Shown: positions 1 through 8,055, counted from the stretch's first letter. The stretch: DNA of 64,000 bases from FACHB-1406 sp034189065 (GCA_034189065.1 JAXHVQ010000002.1:52035-116034); one strand, 5' to 3'. Notes: generated by a model not told the origin, from the sequence alone. Program-made: numbers and translations.

Positions 1-79
1 GAGCAGCTCTAATGGCTTTATCTAAGGCTTGATATTGAGCCGATATTCCGTTTAACAGCTTGGCTTCTCTTACTATCAT
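1..79 (-). CDS. tnpB: TnpB-family RNA-guided nuclease, N-terminal fragment (runs off left edge)
   Basis: An ATG at 79-77 opens a reading frame beginning MIVREAKLLNG and continuing through an AQYQALDKAIRAA stretch to the window edge. This opening matches the N-terminus of the common cyanobacterial IS605/IS607-type TnpB proteins, transposon-encoded RNA-guided endonucleases. Only about 26 residues are visible, so catalytic residues cannot be checked. It is a different TnpB subfamily from the complete copy at 44607-45725. Upstream, an AT-rich stretch and a long hairpin (140-187) probably belong to the element end and promoter. The family call rests on the N-terminal motif alone. Confidence 0.7.
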   Translation of the reverse strand, partial: MIVREAKLLNGISAQYQALDKAIRAA

Positions 80-139
80 GACTTAATTTTACCACAAATT
101 AAGCAAGGGTAAGTATACACCCGAATTCTTTTTTTGTGG

Positions 140-187
140 GCGCGGTTTTTATCCCCATGCATTGAAGTCAGGGGCTTTCAACCGCGC
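140..187. repeat. Nested inverted repeat, likely transposon end of the left-edge tnpB element
   Basis: GCGCGGTT at 140-147 pairs with AACCGCGC at 180-187, and inside it CCCC at 153-156 pairs with GGGG at 171-174. Such imperfect subterminal hairpins are typical of IS200/IS605-type ends, which are recognised as folded single strands. It lies 60 bp upstream of the tnpB start, so it is either that element's left end or the right end of a neighbouring copy. Confidence 0.5.
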
Positions 188-258
188 ATTATGGGTAATT
201 TATTGGGTGTGGGTGCTTAAAAATCAAAAATTAAGAAGCCACTAACCAACTAAGCTGT

Positions 259-948
259 TCAGCGATCGCGATCGCTCTGGGGCCCGCTCCAAACGTGATG
301 CAACACTCTTCCGCCGACGACGGGTCGGTCTTCAGGCGCTACAATGGTTTTTCCGTCAAGATTGACGCACCAAAGCGGCCACTGTTCGTCTCCCAAGCAA
401 CCGGCCTGAAATAAAACGCAGTTGGGTTGGATTTCGCTCCAACCGAGCAAAATCGCGTTGGTATAATCGATGCCGTCAGGGACGAGTGTGGTCGTTTTCC
501 CGGTACGCCGATTCCAGACGACAGCATAATCGGAGGCTTCGGAGGTGTTGAAGAGACCTTCAAATTGTCGGGCGAGGAGGCGATCGCCACTTTCGGACCA
601 GGAGATGGGCATGAGGATCGAAATTGTCCCGGGCAGTTCGGATTCCTCGCTGCCACCAAAGGGATTGCTTGCCAAGGGAGAACTGGGCGCGATCGATCGC
701 AAGTCCCCGGTTTGTAGGTTCTCCAGAAACATAATGCTGGTGGCGCGATGGGTGTAAAATTCGGGTTCTGCTTGCATTTGCAGGCGGCTGTAGGCGGCGT
801 ACTGACCGTCGGGAGAAATTAAAGACAAACTGCGGTAATAACGCGCCGATAAGTTTTGACCCATTTCGAGTTCGGCGGCGTTGGCGAGAACCCAATTCCA
901 AGGGATGGGATGAGGACTGTTGAGCGGGTCGAGGGGAACTTCGGTCAT
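259..948 (-). CDS. Conserved cyanobacterial hypothetical protein, TolB/beta-propeller-like repeats
   Basis: A 229-residue soluble protein with no signal peptide or membrane span. The pattern LSLISPDGQYAAYSRLQ followed by strand-rich segments and SWSESGDRLLARQ resembles the 'SPDG..' blades of TolB/WD40-like propellers, but it is too short for a full propeller. Similar 'SPDG' proteins are common conserved hypotheticals in cyanobacteria. It starts with ATG at 948, right beside an STRR tract, and is separated from the cluster that begins at 1139 by about 190 bp of repeats. I see no catalytic motif and assign no function. Confidence 0.75.
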   Translation of the reverse strand: MTEVPLDPLNSPHPIPWNWVLANAAELEMGQNLSARYYRSLSLISPDGQYAAYSRLQMQAEPEFYTHRATSIMFLENLQTGDLRSIAPSSPLASNPFGGSEESELPGTISILMPISWSESGDRLLARQFEGLFNTSEASDYAVVWNRRTGKTTTLVPDGIDYTNAILLGWSEIQPNCVLFQAGCLGDEQWPLWCVNLDGKTIVAPEDRPVVGGRVLHHVWSGPQSDRDR

Positions 949-1117
949 GGGTTATGAATTGTGAGTTATGAGTTATGAATTGTGAATTGTGAGTTATGGG
1001 TTATGAATTGTGAGTTATGAGTTATGAGTGATACCAAGTCTCACGCATTCTGAGGACACCTCAATTCTTACCCCCCATCACCCCCTCTCCCCATCACCCC
1101 CTCTCCCCGTCTCTGAA
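949..1117. repeat. STRR heptamer tract plus dispersed GATACCA repeat and C-rich tail
   Basis: Positions 949-1029 are degenerate tandem copies of TTATGAG / TTGTGAA-like heptamers. They run into a unit at 1026-1076 (GAGTGATACCAAGTCTCACG and onward), followed by C-rich 'CCCCCTCTCCCCATCA' repeats. The unit recurs at 33161-33213, again between an STRR and a C-rich tail. No gene is visible. Confidence 0.8.
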
Positions 1118-1138
1118 AGCTGCGAGGGAAAATTTTTC

Positions 1139-2068
1139 CTAATTGGCTTGTTCCGGGGGCGTATCGGGCGCATAGGCACTGCTGTTGCCGCGATCGCGTT
1201 CTAATACCGCCCGAATCGCTTTCGCCCGCCGCCGTTGATCGCCTGCGACGCACATCTCATCGGTTACGGGACGTTTTTCTCGACGGCAAATGCCAATGAG
1301 TCCTGTGGCTTCTTTCCCCCCTTCGCCAAAGGATTGCACTCGCGCTTCGGTAATGGCATCGAGTCCAGTCAGTCCTTTTTTCCGGGCTTCTGCCAAGGCG
1401 TGGGGAAATCGGGGGAAGGTACGAGGATGGGCCTGATTTGCGAGGTCGAGGGTATTGATGAACGCTTCTTGGTCGTCGAGGTTGATTCCCGCGCTTGCTA
1501 ATTCTTTAATGGCTTTGTTTTTAAATTGACCGATGTAGCGATCGCAACTTTCATCTGCCCCTTTTGCATCGGCGGTTCGATTTTGATTGGAGCAATAGCC
1601 GAAGTTGCGTACCCCATTGCCGGGATCCATATGACCGTAGTACAGGGAGGTTCTTTCCCCCGAAACCGTTAAATTTCCTTCGGCATGACCGATGGCGCGC
1701 CGAACCAACGGTTGCGATACTTTCCCCAGAAAAACTGTTTCTTTCAATTTTTGAGCTGCAAGATTGGCTAAATCCACCGTTGGGGGATAGAGGGAAAACA
1801 GCCCCATAACACCAATAGACCCCCATGTCAAGCAACGCCAGTCAAACTCATCTCCTCTGCCGTATCTGCGCCGCAGCAATCCTAAACCGCCCACTGCGGC
1901 AATGCCATAGACAAATCCACTGGTCGAGCCCGAGGCGATCGCGCCGGGAGCTTTCCAAGCGACGCACCCTAACCCCAAAAACGGATTTTTAGGACAATCC
2001 ACTGCGCCGAGTTGAACCATTGCTCCAATTCCAGCGCCTACTAAGCCTCCAAGTAGTATCCGATTCAT
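1139..2068 (-). CDS. Membrane-anchored lysozyme-like protein (putative murein hydrolase of the envelope cluster)
   Basis: About 309 residues from the ATG at 2068; the longer frame upstream runs into repeats and is unlikely. The N-terminus has glycine-rich hydrophobic spans (MNRILLGGLVGAGIGAMV, then SGFVYGIAAVGGLGLL and LTWGSIGVMGLFSLY), suggesting two or three membrane segments. The C-terminal domain carries AIGHAEG, then YYGHMDPGN and FGYCSNQN, then ANQAHPR. This motif order matches a cyanobacterial family of lysozyme/transglycosylase-like proteins with a glutamate in 'AEG' that could be catalytic (inferred). It is the last gene of the minus-strand cluster, 190 bp after the M23 peptidase gene. 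A cell-wall-cutting role fits that partner but is not proven. Confidence 0.7.
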   Translation of the reverse strand: MNRILLGGLVGAGIGAMVQLGAVDCPKNPFLGLGCVAWKAPGAIASGSTSGFVYGIAAVGGLGLLRRRYGRGDEFDWRCLTWGSIGVMGLFSLYPPTVDLANLAAQKLKETVFLGKVSQPLVRRAIGHAEGNLTVSGERTSLYYGHMDPGNGVRNFGYCSNQNRTADAKGADESCDRYIGQFKNKAIKELASAGINLDDQEAFINTLDLANQAHPRTFPRFPHALAEARKKGLTGLDAITEARVQSFGEGGKEATGLIGICRREKRPVTDEMCVAGDQRRRAKAIRAVLERDRGNSSAYAPDTPPEQAN

Positions 2069-2070
2069 AC

Positions 2071-2138
2071 AGCAATCAGTAATCAGTAAACAGTAAACAG
2101 TTAGGTCAGTAGGATGTGTTAGCGCAGCGTAACACACC
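2071..2138. repeat. STRR (CAGTAAA-type) and palindromic TGTGTTA..TAACACA repeat
   Basis: 2071-2102 holds tandem CAGTAAT / CAGTAAA heptamers. 2112-2138 is an interrupted palindrome (GATGTGTTAGC with GCGTAACACACC). A relative of the palindrome lies at 51944-51969. Both repeat types sit just upstream of the ATG of the 1139-2068 gene. Confidence 0.75.
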
Positions 2139-2259
2139 TTTGCCGTAAAACAGTCATTAGCTTTTGGCTCTCAAGAGTTTTGCCTTTGAATTAAATAGAT
2201 AAACATTGGCTTAATTTCTACATTAAATAGAAATCAGTAAAATGACCAGCGACGCACAA

Positions 2260-3480
2260 CTATTCCTTTGTCTTCTCTGTGGGAGTTGCTAGCTTAAGTC
2301 TCATTTTATCCGAGCGAGGAAACGCCGAAAAATCAATCGCTTCGAGAGGGTCGAGCCACTGTGCGTTTGAACCATTGTCGCCTTGGGAAGAGCCAGACGA
2401 GCGTAACTCAAAGTGCAAATGCGGGCCGTTACTATTTCCCGTATTCCCCATTAACCCAATAGTTTGCCCCTGCTTAACCGCTTGTCCGACGCGAACGAGT
2501 AGGGCGCTATTATGGCCGTAAACGCTATAAATTCCCCCATCGTGTTCGAGTTGAATCGCTCGACCCAAGCCAAACTCGTCTTCCCCGGCAAAAACCACCT
2601 TTCCATCTGCCGCTGCTGCAATAGGAGTCCCTTCAGCATTGGCAATATCCACGCCGCAGTGAACCGAACAGAGGGCGTTGGGCTTTTTATCTAATCCCTG
2701 GGTAATGGTTCCGCGCGTTGGCACGATGAATTGAGACCCACTCCCTTTCTCATCAGCAACTTCTTTTGCCGCGCCCCAGAAGGACAAATTCAATCCCGGC
2801 GGCTCGGGTTTGGGATTTTTCCCCGTCAGCGTCCATTCAACTAATTCTGTGGGCGGGACAACGGAGCGGGGTTTGAGGCGAATATCGAGGTGAGCGCCGG
2901 TACCGATGCCCGAGTTGCCGCTTTTGGCGATCGCTTCTCCTGCCTTGGCTTTTCCGGGCTTGCAGTCGGAGAGGTGGAGCAGTTGGAGGGTTTTGCCGTT
3001 GGCGATCGCGTATTCTCCCACTAAACCGCCGCCGTTAGGATCCTGCCAGCACTTAACGGTTGTATCGGCGACGCTGTGGAGGGGCGTTCCTACCGGCGTT
3101 CCCACGTCGATGGCGGGGTGATGGCTGGAGCATTGGGGACAGGGTTTGGCGCGGGGGCCGTAGCCGCTGGTGACGCGATACCCTGCCACCGTTTCGCCCA
3201 CCTTCGGCGTTTTCTGCCAATCTAAATTTAAGGTTCCATCCGCTCCTTGCCTCATCCCGGCAACTGGCGAAATCTTGGCAAAAAACCGACCCAAGGGACT
3301 GTCCCGAATGGTCTGGTTGAGGTTGGGTTCGAGGGTACAAACCACCAGTCCCAAAACAATTATTGCGGTGATGAAGTCGCCTCGTTTGAGGGCGGCTTCG
3401 CGCTTTTTGAGTTCCCAATACGGCGTGTCAGCCGCTGTGAATCTAAGTAAGTCTTCGCTTCTTGGGGATCGGTTGACCAT
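2260..3480 (-). CDS. Membrane-anchored peptidase with two tandem M23 (LytM) domains
   Basis: A 406-residue protein with a short charged N-terminus, one membrane span near residues 36-52 (FITAIIVLGLVVCTL), and two LytM/M23 units. The C-terminal unit has the full zinc set: HCGVD (H-x3-D), SVYGHNS and GPHLHFEL (HxH). The first unit, about residues 100-215, has HHPAID but ends in GAHLDIRL, an HxD where HxH is expected, so it is probably degenerate or regulatory. M23 enzymes cut peptide cross-links of peptidoglycan. The ATG at 3480 makes the gene overlap the preceding small membrane-protein gene by about 120 bp; no later start keeps the membrane anchor. In this cluster it would open or remodel the wall for an envelope complex (inferred). 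Confidence 0.9.
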   Translation of the reverse strand: MVNRSPRSEDLLRFTAADTPYWELKKREAALKRGDFITAIIVLGLVVCTLEPNLNQTIRDSPLGRFFAKISPVAGMRQGADGTLNLDWQKTPKVGETVAGYRVTSGYGPRAKPCPQCSSHHPAIDVGTPVGTPLHSVADTTVKCWQDPNGGGLVGEYAIANGKTLQLLHLSDCKPGKAKAGEAIAKSGNSGIGTGAHLDIRLKPRSVVPPTELVEWTLTGKNPKPEPPGLNLSFWGAAKEVADEKGSGSQFIVPTRGTITQGLDKKPNALCSVHCGVDIANAEGTPIAAAADGKVVFAGEDEFGLGRAIQLEHDGGIYSVYGHNSALLVRVGQAVKQGQTIGLMGNTGNSNGPHLHFELRSSGSSQGDNGSNAQWLDPLEAIDFSAFPRSDKMRLKLATPTEKTKE

Positions 3481-3695
3481 TGCTCTGTGGGAGGGGGGAC
3501 AATCTGTTGGGGGGTTTCTGTCTCTTGGGTGGAGATGACCTGGTTTGCGAGTTGGCTCGTTTCTTCTACAACTTTTTGAGTGCGGCGGGTCAGCGCGATC
3601 GCTCCATTTTGGGGAGTCAGTCCGGTTAAAGAGCAGTAAAAGCCAAAAATTGCCATCAGAATTGCAACCACATTGCTCGTTCTCAAGCTAATCAT
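3360..3695 (-). CDS. Small secreted or single-pass membrane protein of the envelope cluster
   Basis: 111 residues from the ATG at 3695. It opens with a hydrophobic segment (VVAILMAIFGFYCSLTGL) that could be a signal peptide or anchor, followed by a polar Gln/Thr/Pro-rich tail with no recognised domain. Its last 40 codons overlap the start of the double-M23 gene in another frame. This is an unusually long overlap that implies translational coupling, or else that one of the two starts is wrong. I cannot assign a family. Its size and topology suit an accessory subunit of the complex encoded by its neighbours. Confidence 0.6.
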   Translation of the reverse strand: MISLRTSNVVAILMAIFGFYCSLTGLTPQNGAIALTRRTQKVVEETSQLANQVISTQETETPQQIVPPPTEQWSTDPQEAKTYLDSQRLTRRIGNSKSAKPPSNEATSSPQ

Positions 3696-3834
3696 AAAAT
3701 TTCGACCTTTGTGATGGGAAGCCCTCGAGTCCAGGAGCCAACGTTCCTTTGAAAAATCCGTTCAATTCCCTTGGCTATTTAGCAATGCCCGAAAATCTTC
3801 AGATTCAATGCTTGACTCCTGGCGAGGAGATTTC

Positions 3835-4464
3835 TTATTTCAGAAATTGCTCGATCGCTTCTTGGGCTTGGGGATCTAACCCTTCGGCGGTAACAGCTTC
3901 GGGTTGAGCGGTTTGACCCCCGGTTGAATTGGAGACTTCGACTAAGGAGGAGGAGCGAGCGAGAACCGGCTCGGGTGCGGGTTGACTGGGAGCAACGGTT
4001 GCTGCGGGTGTCGTTTGAGTGGGGGCAGATTGGTTTTGTTGGCGCAGTTGCACCTCAACGGCGGCAATTCCGGGCTTTGCTCCTTTCCAGGCGGTATTGA
4101 GCGCTCGACCAACCCCGTTCCCCGCGCGATACTCTAAGTTAGAATTTTCGGCGATGGGAGCGGGAAATAAAGCGCCGCGAAGGGTATGAAAGGCAAATCC
4201 CAGGGTCAAAATGGGAAGTGCGACTAATCCGACGACGTAAATCGAGCCGTGTAACTTGTTGCGCCACCAAGCTTTAACCGCAATTTTTTGGGCGGCGACG
4301 ATGCCGGAGGGGTCGAGGGAGAGAATTTCTTCGGCTTGCTCGACGGCACTTCGCTTGGCGTATTGATAGGCTTCCCAACTGACCAAGGCATTTTCGTTGT
4401 CCTCGCGGTGGGAGGTATCTGTTGGAGGCAGAAAGTTCCGTCTGCTGCTGTATTTATTACCCAT
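3835..4464 (-). CDS. Single-pass membrane protein of unknown function in the envelope cluster
   Basis: 209 residues from the ATG at 4464. A hydrophilic N-terminal region of about 75 residues includes a helical stretch (EAYQYAKRSAVEQAEEIL). One membrane span follows (SIYVVGLVALPILTLGFAF), then a region containing GAKPGIAAVEVQLRQQ and a Pro/Gln/Thr-rich tail. No known family is recognised. The topology, cytoplasmic helix plus anchor plus Pro-rich linker, resembles structural subunits of trans-envelope machines, but that is an analogy. It lies between the ATPase gene (115 bp gap) and the small protein gene (139 bp gap) on the same strand. Confidence 0.7.
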   Translation of the reverse strand: MGNKYSSRRNFLPPTDTSHREDNENALVSWEAYQYAKRSAVEQAEEILSLDPSGIVAAQKIAVKAWWRNKLHGSIYVVGLVALPILTLGFAFHTLRGALFPAPIAENSNLEYRAGNGVGRALNTAWKGAKPGIAAVEVQLRQQNQSAPTQTTPAATVAPSQPAPEPVLARSSSLVEVSNSTGGQTAQPEAVTAEGLDPQAQEAIEQFLK

Positions 4465-4579
4465 GTTGGTGTTCCTTAATAATGCGAGCTAATCGACAAA
4501 GCACAAGTGGGATAACTCCCAAACCCTACCCAATCCTCGAAGACTTGGCGCGAGCCTGTTTACTCGCGTAGGGCGTTGT

Positions 4580-6088
4580 TTAGGGGACATCGCCTAGTCG
4601 ATCTAGGCTGCGTCGGTATTCAATGAAATCTCGATATTCTTCTAACATTCGATCGTGCATGGTGCTGGCATCTTCCCATTGCTGGGAGTCATTTTTGGCA
4701 ATTCGCCACATTTGGTAAATTGTATCTTCTTTGCTCAGTCCTTGTTGTTTGAATTGAATAAATTGTTTGATGGTTTGCAGGCGCTGAGAGAGGGGTTTGG
4801 AGGTGGTTGTGGCTGGGGAGAGGTTGGATTCGGTTTGGGAGGCTTGGGAGAGGGGTTTGCTGTCTCGAGGCGGGGAAACATCAATGGGGGAATCGACGGG
4901 GGAGTCGATGGGAGACCCAGCGCGATCGCTTTTGGCGGGGGCTGTTGCCGGTTCGCTTTGGGGAAGGCGTTCGAGTTCGGGGAAGGTGTCTAATAGAAAG
5001 CGCACTTGCATCCAAGGGGGAATTGCGATTTCAATTTCCTCGGACACTCCGTCGCGGTCTTGGGTCAGTCCTCGCAGAAAACCCCGCCCCGAGGGAACGA
5101 CTCTGCCGGTGGCGCTGCGTTGGGCGAAGAGGCGAACTTGAATAAAGGAACGCTCGATGAGGGTTTCGATTTCGACGGGTGCAGCGGGGAGTTTGTTGCG
5201 ATCGACGAGGATGGCATATTCTTCTTTTTTGGGCGCTTCGGTGGCAATTGATTTGATAAAGTTATACGGATCGAGGCTTTGGGACGGACAGAGGTCGGGG
5301 TATTGGAGGTAGTCTTCCCAAATTGTCGCGATCGCCTGCTGAGGGGTTTGACCGAGGCGATCTTGGTAGGCTTTCAGCCGTTGGTCGATGGCGAGGTAGT
5401 TGAAGCGGCTGCCATAAATGGGAAAGCAAGCGGCCCAATGATTGAGATGACCTTGGGGGTCGTTGGCTTCTAGGGCGTGTTCGACGAATAACCGGCGCAG
5501 TAGGGCGATGAATTGGGCGAGTTCGGTTTTGCCCGATCGCGGTTCGCCCCAAATCAAAATTGGCGTGGCCTCCAGCAGTTGCAGAACCCAAGCTTGGGGG
5601 GATTGGGCGAGTTTGTCAAATAGTTGTTGTCGGCGATCGTTGAAGCTGGGCAGTTGGGTTGACCCGTGGGGGTTGGCAACGGGGCGGGGTGTGGCAAAGT
5701 TCGGGCGCGTCTCTTCTGGTGTGACGGTTTCTTTGGCTTCTGTTGAAGGGGGCAAGATGCCTCGGGGGGAGAATTTGGCGGTTTTTTCTTTCTTCGAGGA
5801 CTTGCTAAATAGAACCCACGTCAGTCCTCCTGTCCCCGCTACCGCCCAAAACACCGACGATAGGGCAAAAAAGCCACTCCACGGGTGACGCTTCTTTTTG
5901 GAAGGAATGACGATGGTGGCATCGCCTTTGGAGGTGTTGAAGGCCTCTTGGATCGATTGCATAGCCCCAGAGAGGGTTTCTCTGTCTTGTACCTCGAATT
6001 GGGGGATGGCGGCTAGAGCGAAACAACCGGCGAGGATGTAGCTCCCACAGATGCCACCGAGCTTAATTAGGGTTGGTTTGGGAATCAT
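4580..6088 (-). CDS. Inner-membrane P-loop ATPase, probable motor of the envelope cluster
   Basis: About 502 residues from the ATG at 6088, preceded by GGAG with 7-nt spacing; an in-frame TTG 15 bp upstream is a poorer start. Two membrane spans occur near residues 8-28 and 70-95 (FFALSSVFWAVAGTGGLTWVLF). After a linker comes a nucleotide-binding domain with the Walker A motif GEPRSGKT near residue 181, preceded by ATPILIW. A clear Walker B is not obvious; EEYAILVDRN is a candidate. A Ser/Pro-rich linker and a helical C-terminal domain follow. The layout of two N-terminal spans then a P-loop domain resembles FtsK/TraD-like or secretion coupling ATPases, but I cannot place it in a named family. 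The start overlaps the upstream gene by 26 bp, so the genes are co-transcribed. Confidence 0.8.
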   Translation of the reverse strand: MIPKPTLIKLGGICGSYILAGCFALAAIPQFEVQDRETLSGAMQSIQEAFNTSKGDATIVIPSKKKRHPWSGFFALSSVFWAVAGTGGLTWVLFSKSSKKEKTAKFSPRGILPPSTEAKETVTPEETRPNFATPRPVANPHGSTQLPSFNDRRQQLFDKLAQSPQAWVLQLLEATPILIWGEPRSGKTELAQFIALLRRLFVEHALEANDPQGHLNHWAACFPIYGSRFNYLAIDQRLKAYQDRLGQTPQQAIATIWEDYLQYPDLCPSQSLDPYNFIKSIATEAPKKEEYAILVDRNKLPAAPVEIETLIERSFIQVRLFAQRSATGRVVPSGRGFLRGLTQDRDGVSEEIEIAIPPWMQVRFLLDTFPELERLPQSEPATAPAKSDRAGSPIDSPVDSPIDVSPPRDSKPLSQASQTESNLSPATTTSKPLSQRLQTIKQFIQFKQQGLSKEDTIYQMWRIAKNDSQQWEDASTMHDRMLEEYRDFIEYRRSLDRLGDVP

Positions 6089-6806
6089 GGGGTTGCTCCT
6101 CAATTTCTACGCGATATTCGTAGCGATCGCCTAAACTATTTAGGGCTTTTTCATTAATCCCCTCGCTGGTATAGTAGAGCGCTAAGTCGGACTCAAATTT
6201 TTCGGGAATGCGCTTGATGAGCGCGTCGATGGGGGCGGCGGAGGATTCGGGCGAGCCGATGCGGGCTTCGGCTAGGGCGAGGTATTGAACCATCGCCCCG
6301 GCTAAAGCGGCATTCCTTTGATTTTCGGGCAGTGTAAAGGCTTTATCGATGTCTCGGGCGACGAATTTGGCAAATCCCCTCAGACAAACTTGTTGGGGTC
6401 TCCCGTAGCATTCTATAACTTTGGGGTTGGTCATGAAGGCCGAGGCGTTGCTGCGGTAGCGCAGGGCTTCGTCGCCTTGAATGGTGGCTAGGACGTAGTT
6501 TAACCACAATTTCATTTGGACGTAGCAATCAGTAATGGTGCGGCCGCTTTCTGGGGCGCAGTAGTTGAGGTCGGTTAGCCAGTTGGGGTCGCGTTCGACG
6601 ACTGGGGGACGTTTGAGTGTAACCTCTAGGTTGCGAGCCTGTTCGCCTTGAAAGACGGCCCAGGCAACGGCGATGGAACTGCCGATGGCTGTTCCGCCAA
6701 TGGCCACGCACAGGGCAATCTTCCACAAAAGGGGATTGAGTTTCACTTTGGGCATGGAGTCTGGCTGGGGGGGCGCAGCTTGAGAATCTTGCAGGTGTAG
6801 ATGCAT
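6063..6806 (-). CDS. Single-pass membrane protein of unknown function in the envelope cluster
   Basis: 247 residues from the ATG at 6806. A short Pro-rich head precedes one membrane span (WKIALCVAIGGTAIGSSIAV, about residues 29-50). The rest is a soluble domain with paired cysteines (LNYCAPESG, TDCYVQMKLW, IECYGRPQQVC), which would suit disulfides in the periplasm. The C-terminus is helical. No known domain is recognised. The gene overlaps the start of the ATPase gene and lies 28 bp downstream of the first gene, so all three form a tight operon. The cysteine pattern supports an extracytoplasmic position (inferred). Confidence 0.7.
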   Translation of the reverse strand: MHLHLQDSQAAPPQPDSMPKVKLNPLLWKIALCVAIGGTAIGSSIAVAWAVFQGEQARNLEVTLKRPPVVERDPNWLTDLNYCAPESGRTITDCYVQMKLWLNYVLATIQGDEALRYRSNASAFMTNPKVIECYGRPQQVCLRGFAKFVARDIDKAFTLPENQRNAALAGAMVQYLALAEARIGSPESSAAPIDALIKRIPEKFESDLALYYTSEGINEKALNSLGDRYEYRVEIEEQPHDSQTNPN

Positions 6807-6834
6807 TGCTGATTTACCTCCGAAGGCGTTGGCA

Positions 6835-7365
6835 CTAGGGTTGCTCTACTCTGGGCGCTTGTCCGTTGGAACTCCAGCATTCTTCTCGAATTTGCTCGCC
6901 TAAGATGACAAGTAATTCTTCTAGCTGGTATAGAGGGAGTTCGGTACAGGCGGCGATGGCGCTATACACTTCGGGGTCGTCCAAATGCAAGTCGCTGTTG
7001 GTTTGTTCGATGGCTTCGGCCATGAGGTCTTGGGGCAACGCTGCTGCGAACCAATGGCTCCAGAATATATATAACGATAGTATCGCTCGGAATGTGAGTT
7101 TTGAGTATTTGGACATCCGTTCCCAACGCTCGCCGTATTGTTTTTCGAGCGTCTGGGTGAGGGGACACTCGAGGATGTCTCTCAAGGCTTTCCTCCCTGA
7201 AGGCGTGTGGGTTTCGCCATCGTACATCGTTGTTGTCGTGGGCGATCGCTCGTTTTCGCTTTGGGGGACTGATGTCCAGTGCGAGATCGGTTGGCAGTTT
7301 AGGGTTTTCATGGGAGGTTCAGTCGTGCCGGTTTTTTTGGGTTCCCAAAGGGGGGAAATAACCAT
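6835..7365 (-). CDS. Hypothetical protein, first gene of the envelope cluster
   Basis: 176 residues from the ATG at 7365. The first 50 residues are polar and low in structure. The second half has one hydrophobic segment (FRAILSLYIFWSHWFAAALP) and an acidic helical tail (EVYSAIAACTELPLYQLEELLVILGEQIREECW). No family is recognised. It is the promoter-proximal gene of the seven-gene run, with nothing but repeats upstream for 690 bp. The true start could be further in (for example the Met of TTTTMYDGETH), because the N-terminal residues look unconserved. Confidence 0.6.
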   Translation of the reverse strand: MVISPLWEPKKTGTTEPPMKTLNCQPISHWTSVPQSENERSPTTTTMYDGETHTPSGRKALRDILECPLTQTLEKQYGERWERMSKYSKLTFRAILSLYIFWSHWFAAALPQDLMAEAIEQTNSDLHLDDPEVYSAIAACTELPLYQLEELLVILGEQIREECWSSNGQAPRVEQP

Positions 7366-8055
7366 TGATTTGTGGGTCGGGCGTTGGTGCGCTGTCGGCG
7401 ACGCGCGCGAGCTTCTTCTTTTTTAGCGGAGATCGGGCGATTATTGGGTTTTTGGTGTTTGTTTTTAGTGTCTGGAGTCCCTCAACTGACCTGAAGTCTT
7501 CAAAAATTATAATCCGCCGCTGTACCCCATTGGTATTATTTTTGAGTTACGCTTCCCTTAAATTTAAGGAATTGCTACCCACTGGAGGAAGGTCTTTCAA
7601 AGAACTTTATCCTCTATTCCTCTCAAACGCAACGAATTGACTCGATTTGTGGCGGTTTTGGGTTCGGTTTAATTTGCTCTAGTGGGAGTAAATAGAGCTT
7701 GCTGAATATAGTGTTGTGATGAGTAGGGGAAGCAGGGGAAGCAGGGGAAGCAGGGGAAGCAGGGGAAGTAGGGGAGCTAGTATATTTCCAGCGATCGCAG
7801 TGCAAGAACCTCGAGCGATTTTTCCCGCCGTTGTGGAGATTTAAGCAACCCTAATACACCACGATCGCATTGATTAATCTGGTTTGCCGCTTTGTGCAGC
7901 AAGCCCTAAATCGATAAAATAACCCGTACCAATTATCCGCAACAAGGTTTGACAATTAGAGTCGCTCTCGAAACTGATTGTCCGTTCCAAGAGCGCCCAC
8001 CGCCCACTGCCTATTCCCTACTGCCCACTGCCCACTGCCTATTCCCCATTCCCTC
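7366..8055. other. Intergenic region with repeats between the envelope cluster and the lipoprotein gene
   Basis: A 690-bp gap with no convincing gene. 7695-7772 is a degenerate copy of the 'TTGCTGAATAAGTGTTGTGATGAG' head followed by about five tandem GCAGGGGAA units. 7985-8050 is a tract of GGCAGTG-type heptamers (read on the minus strand) just past the stop of the lipoprotein gene. The remaining sequence should hold the promoter of the 7365 operon; I see no clear -35/-10 pair. Confidence 0.7.

Noticed and set aside
427..717. Plus-strand reading frame inside the 259-948 gene
   Set aside because: It is antisense to a better supported protein, with shadow-like composition and no ribosome-binding site.
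4655..5251. Several plus-strand Gly/Arg-rich frames opposite the ATPase gene
   Set aside because: Low-complexity shadows of the Ser/Pro-rich linker on the other strand; none has a recognisable domain.
6866..7426. 186-residue plus-strand frame opposite the first gene of the cluster
   Set aside because: Antisense shadow; the minus-strand frame fits the operon spacing, while this one has no domain or context.
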